Shown here one piece after another: positions 17,389 to 26,241 of a DNA stretch of 64,000 nucleotides. The stretch comes from Ancrocorticia sp052089425 (GTDB taxonomy: Bacteria > Actinomycetota > Actinomycetes > Actinomycetales > Actinomycetaceae), in NCBI RefSeq assembly GCF_052089425.1, contig NZ_JBQCZW010000012.1, forward strand, positions 1 through 64,000. Reading direction: 5' to 3'. A program made the translations under genes and the position numbers. Under the pieces are notes generated by a model. It was not told where the DNA came from. It did not search any database and worked only from the letters and a program-made list of their open reading frames with translations. Within the stretch, counting starts at the first letter, position 1; every line of letters starts with the position of its first letter.

Positions 17389-17915
17389 TTATCCTTGTGG
17401 GGCCACCGGGGGCGTTGGCTCCGGAAGTGGCCGCGGAGCTATCGGCCCGCACGGGCTGGGAATACGGCGATACACAGGGGCTCATCGATAGTCTCGCTAC
17501 ACCGGAGGGTATCGATTCGTATACCGAAGAGAACATGAGGGCCATTGAGCACGAGGTGGCACTGGCAGCTCTTGGCGATCTGGAACCGGGAGCGCACAGG
17601 ATTCTCGCGCTTGGCTCGGGTTGTTTGGGTAATTCGCGGGAGGACTCACAGTTCGCGGATGTTCGGGCGCGGTTGGCCACACTACGAGAGGGCGGCGCCC
17701 ACGTTGTTCACCTGACCGCATCGCTGAAGGTGCTCTCACACCGTAACGGGCTGGACGGCCCGCGCCTTGCCGCGGTGGCCTCCCCTCGCCGTATTTTCTT
17801 TACTCAGCTTTCCACGCGCTCACCGCTGTACGAGGCCGCCTCGGACCTCACCATCGATACATCGGATCGCAATGCCGGCGAGGTGGCGCTTGACGTGGTA
17901 GGACGCGTTTCATAA
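17385..17915 (+). CDS. AroK-like protein with degenerate P-loop
   Basis: The 176-residue product looks like a paralogue of the AroK encoded just upstream. The same elements can be laid side by side: IILVGPPGALAPEVA against the P-loop, EYGDTQGLID against the DSD motif, MRAIEHEV against FREIEARV, LALGSGCLG against the GGGAV motif, and RSPLYEAASDLTID against REPLYREVARFRV. The P-loop Gly-Lys-Ser is replaced by Ala-Leu-Ala, the second aspartate of the shikimate site by Gln and GGG by GSG. It should not bind ATP in the usual way. The substrate-site arginine is kept. It occupies the place of aroB, with a GTG start overlapping the aroK stop. Function is unknown. Confidence 0.65.
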   Translation: MIILVGPPGALAPEVAAELSARTGWEYGDTQGLIDSLATPEGIDSYTEENMRAIEHEVALAALGDLEPGAHRILALGSGCLGNSREDSQFADVRARLATLREGGAHVVHLTASLKVLSHRNGLDGPRLAAVASPRRIFFTQLSTRSPLYEAASDLTIDTSDRNAGEVALDVVGRVS

Positions 17916-17935
17916 CGGCGTTGTCCCGAACGCCG
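17916..17935 (+). promoter_or_regulatory. Hairpin upstream of efp
   Basis: CGGCGTT (17916-17922) pairs perfectly with AACGCCG (17929-17935), immediately after the AroK-like stop codon. No T-run follows, so it may be a weak terminator, an mRNA 3' stabiliser or part of the efp leader. A possible -10 for efp, TATTCT, lies at 17948-17953. Confidence 0.4.
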
Positions 17936-17988
17936 GCTAGGACGCGGTATTCTAGACACGGTACAAAACTGATGAGATGGGAATTCGT

Positions 17989-18552
17989 GTGGCTACCACT
18001 AACGAGCTGAAGAATGGCATGGTCCTTCGTATCGAAGGTCAACTCTGGAGCATTGTTGAGTTCCAGCACGTCAAGCCGGGCAAGGGTCCCGCCTTTGTCC
18101 GCACGAAGATGAAGAATGTGCGCACCGGCAAGTCAGTGGATCGGACCCTGAACGCTGGCGTCAAGGTGGAAACGGCAACTGTGGACCGCCGCGACATGCA
18201 GTACCTATACAACGACGGCACTGATTACATCTTCATGGATATGGCTGATTACGATCAGATCCCGGTTTCCCCAGAACTGGTTGGCGATGCAGCCAACTTC
18301 CTCTTGGAGAACCAAGAAGTTATCGTGGCCTCGAACGATGGTCAGGTCTTGTTCGTTGAGCTTCCCCCGTCGGTTGTTCTGACGGTCACATACACGGAGC
18401 CGGGCCTGCAGGGTGACCGTTCCTCGGCTGGAAGCAAGCCAGCAACACTGCAAACGGGTTACGAAGCGCAGGTTCCGCTGTTCATCAATCAGGATGACAA
18501 GGTCAAGGTGGATACCCGCACTGGCGAATACATTTCGCGAGTAACTGAGTAA
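17989..18552 (+). CDS. efp: Elongation factor P
   Basis: EF-P enters the ribosomal E site and relieves stalling at polyproline. The 187-residue product has the KOW-like N-terminal domain (LKNGMVLRIEGQLWSIVEFQHVKPGKGPAF), two OB domains, and the C-terminal signature ending VKVDTRTGEYISR. The modifiable loop reads KPGKGPA, with lysine at the tip. I start it at the GTG at 17989 (MATTNELKNG), as in relatives, although an ATG four codons earlier is in frame. nusB starts directly after the stop. Confidence 0.96.
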   Translation: MATTNELKNGMVLRIEGQLWSIVEFQHVKPGKGPAFVRTKMKNVRTGKSVDRTLNAGVKVETATVDRRDMQYLYNDGTDYIFMDMADYDQIPVSPELVGDAANFLLENQEVIVASNDGQVLFVELPPSVVLTVTYTEPGLQGDRSSAGSKPATLQTGYEAQVPLFINQDDKVKVDTRTGEYISRVTE

Positions 18553-18978
18553 ATGGCACGAACAACACAGCGGCGCCGAGCACTGGATGTGCTTTTCGAG
18601 GCCGATGAGAAGGATCTCCTTTCGGCGGATCTCCTCATCGAACTCCTCGAAGAGCGCCAACTCGTCTCAACGGCGCAAGTTCCGATTGGGGATTTCGGCT
18701 CTCAGATTGTGCGCGCCTATGCGGGTGACATGCTGAATGTTGATACCTTGATTGAGGCCGCGAGTGAGGACTGGGCGCTCGACCGTATGAACACGGTTGA
18801 TCGCTCGATCCTCCGGCTCGGGGCTGCGGAGCTCTCCGTTCTGCTCACCAAGCGTGCGGCAGTGGTCACGGAGTGGGCGGATATCGCCAGAGAACTCTCC
18901 ACGGATCGATCCGTCGGTTTCGTCATGGGCGTTCTCAATAAGGTAGCGGATATCCGCGAACGCGAAACACAAAACTGA
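18553..18978 (+). CDS. nusB: Transcription antitermination factor NusB
   Basis: NusB binds boxA RNA with S10 (NusE) during rRNA antitermination. The 141-residue, all-helical product begins with the typical ARTTQRRRALDVLFEAD and carries the DRMNTVDRSILRLGAAEL motif and FVMGVLNKVAD near the C-terminus. The ATG directly follows the efp stop codon, so translation is probably coupled. Order efp-nusB-pyrR is common in actinobacteria. Confidence 0.95.
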   Translation: MARTTQRRRALDVLFEADEKDLLSADLLIELLEERQLVSTAQVPIGDFGSQIVRAYAGDMLNVDTLIEAASEDWALDRMNTVDRSILRLGAAELSVLLTKRAAVVTEWADIARELSTDRSVGFVMGVLNKVADIRERETQN

Positions 18979-18997
18979 ATAATCCTGTCCTTTAACA

Positions 18998-19023
18998 CCC
19001 GTCCAGTGAGGCGGGAAAGGAGG
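18998..19023 (+). promoter_or_regulatory. PyrR-binding loop overlapping the pyrR Shine-Dalgarno region
   Basis: The RNA would form CCCG-TCCAGTGAGG-CGGG (18998-19015), matching the known PyrR recognition loop (consensus TCCAGAGAGG) on a short stem. AAAGGAGG follows at once (19016-19023), ahead of the GTG at 19029. No terminator is visible, so PyrR with UMP would most likely block translation, as described in Mycobacterium smegmatis. Confidence 0.75.
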
Positions 19024-19028
19024 CCCTC

Positions 19029-19550
19029 GTGGCACAAATATTGGATTCAGATGATATCTCCCGATCGCTCCGGCGCATCGCGCATGAGATCATCGAGCGC
19101 AACCACGGAGCAGAGAATCTTCTGCTCCTCGGCATCCCCACAAGGGGAGTGCCCCTAGCTCACCGGTTGCGTGATGCACTGGCCGATGTGGGGGTGAATG
19201 TTCCACTCGGCACCCTCGACATCACGATGTATCGCGATGATCTGCGATCCCAACCCACCCGGACACTGGGTCCCACCCAAATCCCCGGAACCATTGACGG
19301 CAAAATCGTTGTGCTCGTAGACGATGTCCTGTTCTCAGGACGTACGATCCGCGCGGGGCTCATGGCCCTCTCCGATATCGGCCGCCCCGAAGCGGTACAG
19401 CTGGCCGTTCTTGTAGATCGCGGACACCGCGAACTGCCCATTCGGGCGGACTATGTGGGAAAGAATCTTCCCACCTCACGCAGCGAACGCGTGATGGTCA
19501 CCCTCTCTGAAACCGATGATCACGATGGTGTTCGGATCGAGGAGGACTGA
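19029..19550 (+). CDS. pyrR: Bifunctional pyr operon regulator / uracil phosphoribosyltransferase
   Basis: PyrR senses UMP and binds pyr mRNA, and often has weak uracil phosphoribosyltransferase activity. The 173-residue product has the PRPP-binding motif VVLVDDVLFSGRTIRAGL, the PTRGVPLA loop and the basic RVMVTLSE C-terminus. The GTG at 19029 follows a strong AAAGGAGG that adjoins a PyrR-binding hairpin, implying autoregulation. It heads the pyr genes. Confidence 0.96.
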   Translation: MAQILDSDDISRSLRRIAHEIIERNHGAENLLLLGIPTRGVPLAHRLRDALADVGVNVPLGTLDITMYRDDLRSQPTRTLGPTQIPGTIDGKIVVLVDDVLFSGRTIRAGLMALSDIGRPEAVQLAVLVDRGHRELPIRADYVGKNLPTSRSERVMVTLSETDDHDGVRIEED

Positions 19551-19551
19551 T

Positions 19552-20505
19552 ATGAAACACCTACTCGACACTGAATCCCTTTCACTCGACGAAGCATTGA
19601 ACCTGCTGGACACCACGGAAGCGGTGGCGGCAACCCAAGCACGAACGATCAAGACACTGCCTGTGCTGCGCGGACACACGGTCTCCACGATGTTCTTCGA
19701 GGATTCCACGCGCACGCGACTGTCCTTTGAAACGGCGGCCGATCGCCTGTCCATGGATTGCATCTCCTTCTCCGCGAAGGGATCATCCGTGTCCAAGGGC
19801 GAATCGCTCAAGGACACCGCTCAAACCATTGTGGCCATGGGCGCTGAGGCGCTCATTGTGCGCCACCATGCCTCCGGCGCTCCCCAGCGCTTGGCGAACG
19901 CAGGTTGGGTGGATGTGCCGATCATCAACGCTGGTGATGGCATGCACGCTCATCCCACTCAGGCATTCTTGGATGCTTTTACGATGCGCCGCCACTTCTT
20001 CGATGAGTCCAAAGGTAAGGATCTGGCAGGCCTACGCGTGCTGATCGTGGGGGATGTCCTCCACTCACGCGTTGCCCGCTCGGATGTTCACCTCCTGCAC
20101 AAGCTCGGAGCCCAGGTTACCTTGGTTGCTCCGGCCACATTGTTGCCGGTGAACATGGAGAACTGGCCGTGCGAGGTGTCCTATTCCTTTGACGAAGCTT
20201 TGGCTACTCACCCTGACGTGGTGATGATGCTCCGTGTCCAGCATGAGCGCATGGGCTCAGGTGGGTTCTTCCCCTCACCACGCGAGTACCAGTACAACTA
20301 TGGGCTCGATGAGGCCCGCCTTGGCGCGGCTGGCAGCCAAGCGCTGGTCATGCACCCTGGCCCGATGAACCGAGGCTTGGAAATTACGGCGGGAGCCGCT
20401 GATTCCGTCCAATCGGTTGTGACCGAACAGGTCACCAACGGCGTATCCGTCAGGATGGCTGCGCTCTACCTCTTGTTGGCACACGGTGAGGAGATTTCGG
20501 CATGA
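19552..20505 (+). CDS. pyrB: Aspartate carbamoyltransferase catalytic subunit
   Basis: PyrB joins carbamoyl phosphate and aspartate to carbamoylaspartate. The 317-residue product has the carbamoyl-phosphate motif FFEDSTRTRLSFETAADRL, the HPTQAFLDAFTMRR stretch, IVGDVLHSRVARS and the HPGPMNRGLEI motif near the C-terminus. The ATG at 19552 follows GAGGAGG. No pyrI regulatory subunit is present, as usual in Gram-positives. pyrC overlaps its stop. Confidence 0.97.
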   Translation: MKHLLDTESLSLDEALNLLDTTEAVAATQARTIKTLPVLRGHTVSTMFFEDSTRTRLSFETAADRLSMDCISFSAKGSSVSKGESLKDTAQTIVAMGAEALIVRHHASGAPQRLANAGWVDVPIINAGDGMHAHPTQAFLDAFTMRRHFFDESKGKDLAGLRVLIVGDVLHSRVARSDVHLLHKLGAQVTLVAPATLLPVNMENWPCEVSYSFDEALATHPDVVMMLRVQHERMGSGGFFPSPREYQYNYGLDEARLGAAGSQALVMHPGPMNRGLEITAGAADSVQSVVTEQVTNGVSVRMAALYLLLAHGEEISA

Positions 20506-21800
20506 GCACCTACATTATTCGTCACGCAGACCTTCTTGGTAACGGCCCGGTTGATATTTGCATCGCCGACGGACTGATCGCGCAGGTGGGCCCGAACCTC
20601 CAGATTGATGGCGAGGCCACGGAGATCGAGGCCGATGGGCTCATCGCCCTCCCGGGTCTCGTGGACCCCCACACCCACTTGCGTGAGCCGGGACGCGAGG
20701 ATCAGGAAACGGTTCTGACGGGAAGCCGTGCGGCCGCCGCCGGTGGTTACACCTGCATCAATGCCATGCCCAACACCAACCCGGTGCAGGACAACCGGGC
20801 CGTGGTGGAGCAAGTCTTAGAATTTGGCAGGGTCGCAGGCTACGCGGATGTTCGCCCGGTAGGCGCCGTGACGGCTGGATTAGAAGGAAAGAAGTTGGCC
20901 GCGCTTGGTCCGATGGCCGAATCTGGGGCGCAGGTTCGATATTTTTCCGACGACGGTAAGTGCGTATCTGATCCAGTGCTCATGCGCCGTGCGCTTGAAT
21001 ACGTCAAATCTTTCAATGGAGTAGTTGCTCAACACGCTCAGGATCCGGGCCTGACCAAGGGCGCGCAGATGCATGAAGGAGAGGTGTCCGCAGAACTCGG
21101 GCTGGCTGGCTGGCCAGCGGTGGCAGAAGAGGCGATCGTTGCTCGCGATTGCCTTCTCGCCGCGCACGTGGGTTCGCGGGTCCACATTCTTCATCTGTCC
21201 ACTCGCGGATCGGTTGATCTGGTGCGGTGGGCGAAGAAGCGGGGGTATCCCGTCACGGCAGAGGCAACGCCCCACCATTTGAGCCTTGATCACACCGAGG
21301 CGCGTTCCTACGATCCACGCTTTAAAGTGAACCCGCCGCTGCGGACGCAAGATGATGTTGCCGCCCTACGCGAGGGCGTTGCCGACGGCACGATCGATGT
21401 TATTGGCACCGATCACGCCCCGCACGCCATCGAAGAAAAGGATGTGGAGTGGAACGCCGGTGCCAACGGCATGATCGGGTTGGAGACTGCGCTGTCCATC
21501 GTCAAGGAATCGTTGGTGGATACCGGGCTGTGCTCTTGGGAGGACGTGGCGAGGCTCATGAGCTACGAGCCCGCCACGATCTGCCAGAATCCCGGGCAGG
21601 GCCGCCCAATCGAACCGGGCGAGCCAGCCAATATCTGCCTTTTTGATCCCCATGCCACGCGCACGATCTACGGGAGCGCGCAGCATTCGGCAGCGCGCAA
21701 TACCCCGTGGGAGGGACGCGAGATCTCGGGCGAGGTCCGATACACCTTCTTGCGCGGAGTTCCAACAGTGTGGGCAGGCAAGCTTAAGGAGAACCTGTGA
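20502..21800 (+). CDS. pyrC: Dihydroorotase
   Basis: PyrC is a zinc amidohydrolase that cyclises carbamoylaspartate. The 432-residue product is the class I (long) type, with the metal motif DPHTHLREPGREDQETVLTG near residue 60, the conserved VTAEATPHHLSL and GTDHAPHAIEEK. The ATG overlaps the pyrB stop and carA overlaps its stop, so the genes form a tightly coupled operon. Confidence 0.97.
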   Translation: MSTYIIRHADLLGNGPVDICIADGLIAQVGPNLQIDGEATEIEADGLIALPGLVDPHTHLREPGREDQETVLTGSRAAAAGGYTCINAMPNTNPVQDNRAVVEQVLEFGRVAGYADVRPVGAVTAGLEGKKLAALGPMAESGAQVRYFSDDGKCVSDPVLMRRALEYVKSFNGVVAQHAQDPGLTKGAQMHEGEVSAELGLAGWPAVAEEAIVARDCLLAAHVGSRVHILHLSTRGSVDLVRWAKKRGYPVTAEATPHHLSLDHTEARSYDPRFKVNPPLRTQDDVAALREGVADGTIDVIGTDHAPHAIEEKDVEWNAGANGMIGLETALSIVKESLVDTGLCSWEDVARLMSYEPATICQNPGQGRPIEPGEPANICLFDPHATRTIYGSAQHSAARNTPWEGREISGEVRYTFLRGVPTVWAGKLKENL

Positions 21801-22951
21801 GAGAACCAGCACTTGTTGTGCTCGAAGATGGCACGGTGTTCAGCGGGCACGCCTACGGGGCTCGCGGGCGCACGCTAGGCGAGATCGTCTTTTCCACCGG
21901 TATGACCGGCTATCAGGAAACATTCACGGATCCCTCCTATCACCGCCAGATCATCGTCATGACGGCACCGCATATTGGCAACACCGGAGTGAATGCGGAG
22001 GATCCAGAATCCTCTCGCATCTGGGCCTCTGGGATCGTTGTGCGTGACCCGGCACGCCGCGCCTCCAACTGGCGCGCCACCGGCACCTTAGATGAGGAAC
22101 TGGAGCAGCAGAACGTTGTGGGTATTTGCGATATTGATACCCGCGCGCTCACACTCCACCTACGTGATCGCGGGGTGATGCGCGCTGGCATCTTCTCCGG
22201 CGGCGCACTGCCCGCCGGTGCGGCAGAGAAGAATCCAGCCGCCATTGAGGTGCTCGTGGACCTTGTTAAGGCCGAGCCGTCCATGGCCGGCGCCAATCTA
22301 GCCAGCGAGGTCACCACGCCCGAGGCCTACACGGTGGAACCCGATGGGCAACCCGTGGCCACCGTGGTGGCTGTGGATCTGGGCATCAAGGCCCGCACCC
22401 CAGCGCGGCTCGCCCAGCGCGGAGCGCGCGTGATTGTTGTCCCGCAATCTGTCACCATCTCCCAGATCAAGGCATTCGCGCCGGACGGCGTGTTCTTCTC
22501 CAATGGTCCGGGAGATCCCGAAGCATCAACAGCAGAGGTGGATCTTCTGCGCGAAGTTCTGGACGCAGGTTACCCATTCTTCGGAATCTGCTTCGGAAAC
22601 CAGTTGCTGGGCAGAGCGCTTGGTTACGGCACGTACAAGCTTGAATACGGGCACAGGGGAGTCAACCAACCGGTCCTTGACCGGGCCACCGGCAAGGTGG
22701 AGATCACGGCGCATAACCACGGCTTCGCCGTGGATGCTCCCACGGATCACACATCCACTGCACCGTTCGAGGACGGAAAGTATGGACGCGTGGACGTGTC
22801 CCACGTAGGCCTCAATGACGGCGTGGTGGAGGGGCTGAACTGCCTCGATATCCCTGCCTTCTCCGTCCAGTATCACCCGGAGGCCGCAGCCGGACCACAC
22901 GATGCGGACTACCTCTTTGACCGATTCATCAACCTTATGGAGGCCAACTGA
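21797..22951 (+). CDS. carA: Carbamoyl-phosphate synthase small subunit (glutaminase)
   Basis: CarA releases ammonia from glutamine for CarB. The 384-residue product has the N-terminal CPSase small domain (LEDGTVFSGHAYGARGRTLGE, TGMTGYQET) and a C-terminal class I glutamine amidotransferase with FFGICFGNQLLGRALG and HPEAAAGPHD. The catalytic cysteine and histidine are both present. The GTG start overlaps the pyrC stop; carB overlaps by one base. Confidence 0.97.
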   Translation: MREPALVVLEDGTVFSGHAYGARGRTLGEIVFSTGMTGYQETFTDPSYHRQIIVMTAPHIGNTGVNAEDPESSRIWASGIVVRDPARRASNWRATGTLDEELEQQNVVGICDIDTRALTLHLRDRGVMRAGIFSGGALPAGAAEKNPAAIEVLVDLVKAEPSMAGANLASEVTTPEAYTVEPDGQPVATVVAVDLGIKARTPARLAQRGARVIVVPQSVTISQIKAFAPDGVFFSNGPGDPEASTAEVDLLREVLDAGYPFFGICFGNQLLGRALGYGTYKLEYGHRGVNQPVLDRATGKVEITAHNHGFAVDAPTDHTSTAPFEDGKYGRVDVSHVGLNDGVVEGLNCLDIPAFSVQYHPEAAAGPHDADYLFDRFINLMEAN

Positions 22952-25900
22952 TGCCACGCCGTCAAGATATTTCCTCCGTACTGGTGATCGGTTCAGGGCC
23001 GATCGTCATTGGTCAGGCCTGCGAGTTCGATTACTCGGGAACTCAGGCCTGCAAGATCCTTCGCGAAGAGGGCCTTCGAGTTATTCTGGTGAACTCAAAT
23101 CCCGCCACGATTATGACCGATCCGGAGATGGCCGACGCCACCTATATCGAACCCATCACTCCTGACGTGGTGGAACGCGTGATCGCCAAAGAGCACCCCG
23201 ATGCACTCTTGCCAACGCTCGGTGGCCAAACCGCCCTGAATACGGCGATGGCGCTTGATGAGTCCGGCGTGTTGGACCGCTACGGTGTTGAACTGATCGG
23301 CGCCCGCGCCGAAGCCATCACGAAGGGCGAGGATCGCGACGAATTCAAGAAGGTCGTGGATAAGTGCGGGGCGGAATCTGCCCGCTCCATCATCTGCAAC
23401 ACGCTCGCTGAATGCCACGAGGCGGCCGAGGAGCTCGGCTACCCCCTCGTGGTTCGCCCTTCCTTCACAATGGGCGGGCTCGGATCTGGTTTCGCTTACG
23501 GCCCCGCAGATTTGGACCGCATCGCGGGCCAGGGCCTTCACTACTCTGCCACCACCGAAGTTCTTCTTGAAGAATCGATTCTCGGATGGAAAGAGTATGA
23601 GCTTGAGATCATGCGAGATCAAGCGGATAACGTCGTCGTCGTCTGTTCTATCGAAAACGTAGATCCGGTGGGCGTGCATACCGGTGATTCCATCACCGTT
23701 GCTCCAGCGCTCACACTCACGGACCGTGAGTACCAGAAGCTCAGGGATATCGGAATCGCGATCATCCGGGAAGTGGGCGTGGATACCGGCGGATGTAATA
23801 TCCAATTTGCGGTGGACCCGGCTACTGGGCGAATCATCGTGATCGAAATGAACCCGCGCGTGTCCCGTTCCTCCGCACTGGCCTCCAAGGCCACGGGGTT
23901 CCCGATCGCGAAACTGGCCGCGCGCCTCGCACTGGGATACACGCTGGACGAAATTCCCAACGACATTACCCGCTCCACTCCGGCCTCCTTTGAACCCACG
24001 CTCGATTACGTGGTAGTCAAGGTTCCGCGGTTCGCCTTCGAGAAGTTCCCCTCGGCCGATCCTGTGCTGACCACCACCATGAAATCCGTGGGTGAGGCGA
24101 TGGCGATCGGGCGAAACTTTGCCGAGGCCCTTCAAAAGGCGATGCGCTCGATCGATAAGTCTGGCTCCGTGTTTACGTGGGCGGGCAAGAGCGAAGGCGC
24201 GGATCTGGCCAAACTGGTGGAGGAGGCGGCCACCCCCACGGAGGGACGGCTGGTCAAGGTTCAGCAGGCGCTCTATTCTGGCGCGACTCTGGAGGACCTG
24301 TTCAATTCCACGAAGATCGATCCGTGGTTCCTTGATCAGATATGCCTCATCAACGAGGTGGCCGAGGAAGTTGGCGATAGCCCAACGCTTGCCTCCGATG
24401 TGTTGGCGTACGCCAAGCGGTACGGGTTCTCTGATGCCCAAATCGCTCAGATCCGCGGGTTGAGCGAAGAAACGGTTCGGGAGATCCGGCGATCATACGG
24501 CATCCACCCCGTCTTCAAGACCGTGGATACGTGTGCGGGCGAATTTGCCGCGAACACGCCATATCACTACTCGAGCTACGACGAACAGAGTGAGGTGGCT
24601 CCCCGGCAGCGTGAAGCCGTGATCATTCTGGGATCGGGCCCGAACCGTATCGGACAGGGAATCGAATTCGATTACTCGTGTGTTCACGCGAGCCAAACCC
24701 TCTCCGAGGCCTATGAAACCGTCATGGTGAACTGCAACCCGGAAACGGTTTCCACGGACTATGACATCTCCGATCGCCTGTACTTCGAGCCGCTGACGCT
24801 CGAGGACGTACTGGAGGTATACGAGGCGGAAAAGGCGGCCGGTCCTGTGGCCGGAATGATCGTACAGCTGGGCGGGCAAACGCCCCTCTCGCTAGCCAAG
24901 GATCTGCAGAGCGCCGGCGTACCCATCATCGGTACGCAACCCGAGGCGATCGATGCCGCCGAGGACCGTTCGCTGTTCGGGGGAGTGCTTGCTAGTGCCG
25001 GGCTGGATGCCCCAGCCTATGGCACAGCCACAACCGATGAGCAGACCATCGAAATCGCCAATCGGGTGGGATATCCCGTGCTGGTGCGCCCCTCCTACGT
25101 GCTGGGCGGGCGCGGCATGGAAATCGTGTATGCGGAAGGCCAGTTGCGCGAGTATCTGGCGCGCCACGAAGATTCCCGTGTGGATGCTTCACGGCGGCGA
25201 GCCCCGTTGCTTGTGGACCGGTTCCTTGACGCGGCCACTGAGATTGATGTGGACGGGCTGTATGACGGTCAGGAGCTATTCCTTGGCGGCGTCATGGAGC
25301 ACATCGAGGAATGTGGTATTCATTCGGGCGATTCCGCCTGTGTGCTTCCTCCAATCACCCTGTCCCAATCTGTCATGGAGCGGATCAGGCAGGCCACGGA
25401 AGCGATCGCGGCTGGCGTGGGCGTGCGTGGGCTCATCAACATCCAGTTCGGGTTGATGAACGATGTTCTCTACGTGATCGAGGCTAATCCTCGCGCTTCG
25501 CGCACCGTGCCGTTTGTTTCCAAGGCCACGGGAGTGCAGTTGGCGAGGGCCGCTTCGTGGGTCATGGCTGGAAAGTCTATAGCCGAGCTGCGCGATTCTG
25601 GGCTGTTGCCAGCACGTGATGCCACGGTTTTAGACCTGCGTGCCCCGATCGCCGTTAAGGAAGTAGTTCTCCCCTTCAAGCGGTTCCAAACCAAGACAGG
25701 CGCCGTCGTGGATACCATTCTGGGTCCCGAGATGCGGTCAACTGGTGAGGTGATGGGATTTGACTCCACCTTCCCCGTGGCCTTCGCGAAGGCCCAGAAG
25801 GGCGCCTACGGTGGGCTGCCGGAAGACGGAAACATCTTCGTTTCGCTGTCCGATGTGGACAAGGGGGCTGCCATCCATCCGATTCTGTACCTGGTGGAGC

Positions 25901-26241
25901 ACGGCTTCGAGATTTTTGCCACGGCGGGAACGGCCTCGGTGCTGACCCGTTACGGTATCCCCGCCACCACGGTTCGCAAGGAATCCGAAGGGATCGGGCC
26001 GAATGGCGAGCCCACCATCGTGGACCTCATCAACTCGGGGGCGATCGATATGGTGCTCAACACACCCGGAACACGCGAATCTCGTAAGGACGGCTACGCC
26101 ATTCGCGCGGCCTCAACGGCAGCTGACAAGCCGATCATCACCACCGTCAAGGAGTTCGCCGCGGCCGTTCAGGCCATTGCGGCCTCCCGGCGTGGAGAGT
26201 TTGCGGTCAAGAGCCTGCAGGATTGGATGGAGGCGAAGTGA
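22951..26241 (+). CDS. carB: Carbamoyl-phosphate synthase large subunit
   Basis: CarB makes carbamoyl phosphate from bicarbonate, ammonia and two ATP for pyrimidines and arginine. The 1096-residue product shows the duplicated architecture: two ATP-grasp halves with GSGPIVIGQACEFDYSGTQA in the first and GSGPNRIGQGIEFDYSCVHA in the second. An oligomerisation region lies between them and a C-terminal MGS-like allosteric domain closes the protein (FATAGTASVLTRYGIPA, NTPGTRESRKDGYAIR). It is the largest gene of the window. Confidence 0.98.
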   Translation: MPRRQDISSVLVIGSGPIVIGQACEFDYSGTQACKILREEGLRVILVNSNPATIMTDPEMADATYIEPITPDVVERVIAKEHPDALLPTLGGQTALNTAMALDESGVLDRYGVELIGARAEAITKGEDRDEFKKVVDKCGAESARSIICNTLAECHEAAEELGYPLVVRPSFTMGGLGSGFAYGPADLDRIAGQGLHYSATTEVLLEESILGWKEYELEIMRDQADNVVVVCSIENVDPVGVHTGDSITVAPALTLTDREYQKLRDIGIAIIREVGVDTGGCNIQFAVDPATGRIIVIEMNPRVSRSSALASKATGFPIAKLAARLALGYTLDEIPNDITRSTPASFEPTLDYVVVKVPRFAFEKFPSADPVLTTTMKSVGEAMAIGRNFAEALQKAMRSIDKSGSVFTWAGKSEGADLAKLVEEAATPTEGRLVKVQQALYSGATLEDLFNSTKIDPWFLDQICLINEVAEEVGDSPTLASDVLAYAKRYGFSDAQIAQIRGLSEETVREIRRSYGIHPVFKTVDTCAGEFAANTPYHYSSYDEQSEVAPRQREAVIILGSGPNRIGQGIEFDYSCVHASQTLSEAYETVMVNCNPETVSTDYDISDRLYFEPLTLEDVLEVYEAEKAAGPVAGMIVQLGGQTPLSLAKDLQSAGVPIIGTQPEAIDAAEDRSLFGGVLASAGLDAPAYGTATTDEQTIEIANRVGYPVLVRPSYVLGGRGMEIVYAEGQLREYLARHEDSRVDASRRRAPLLVDRFLDAATEIDVDGLYDGQELFLGGVMEHIEECGIHSGDSACVLPPITLSQSVMERIRQATEAIAAGVGVRGLINIQFGLMNDVLYVIEANPRASRTVPFVSKATGVQLARAASWVMAGKSIAELRDSGLLPARDATVLDLRAPIAVKEVVLPFKRFQTKTGAVVDTILGPEMRSTGEVMGFDSTFPVAFAKAQKGAYGGLPEDGNIFVSLSDVDKGAAIHPILYLVEHGFEIFATAGTASVLTRYGIPATTVRKESEGIGPNGEPTIVDLINSGAIDMVLNTPGTRESRKDGYAIRAASTAADKPIITTVKEFAAAVQAIAASRRGEFAVKSLQDWMEAK

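Noticed and set aside
23095..24441. 448-codon minus-strand frame inside carB
   Set aside because: carB is intact and strongly conserved on the other strand; the antisense frame follows from GC-rich codon use.
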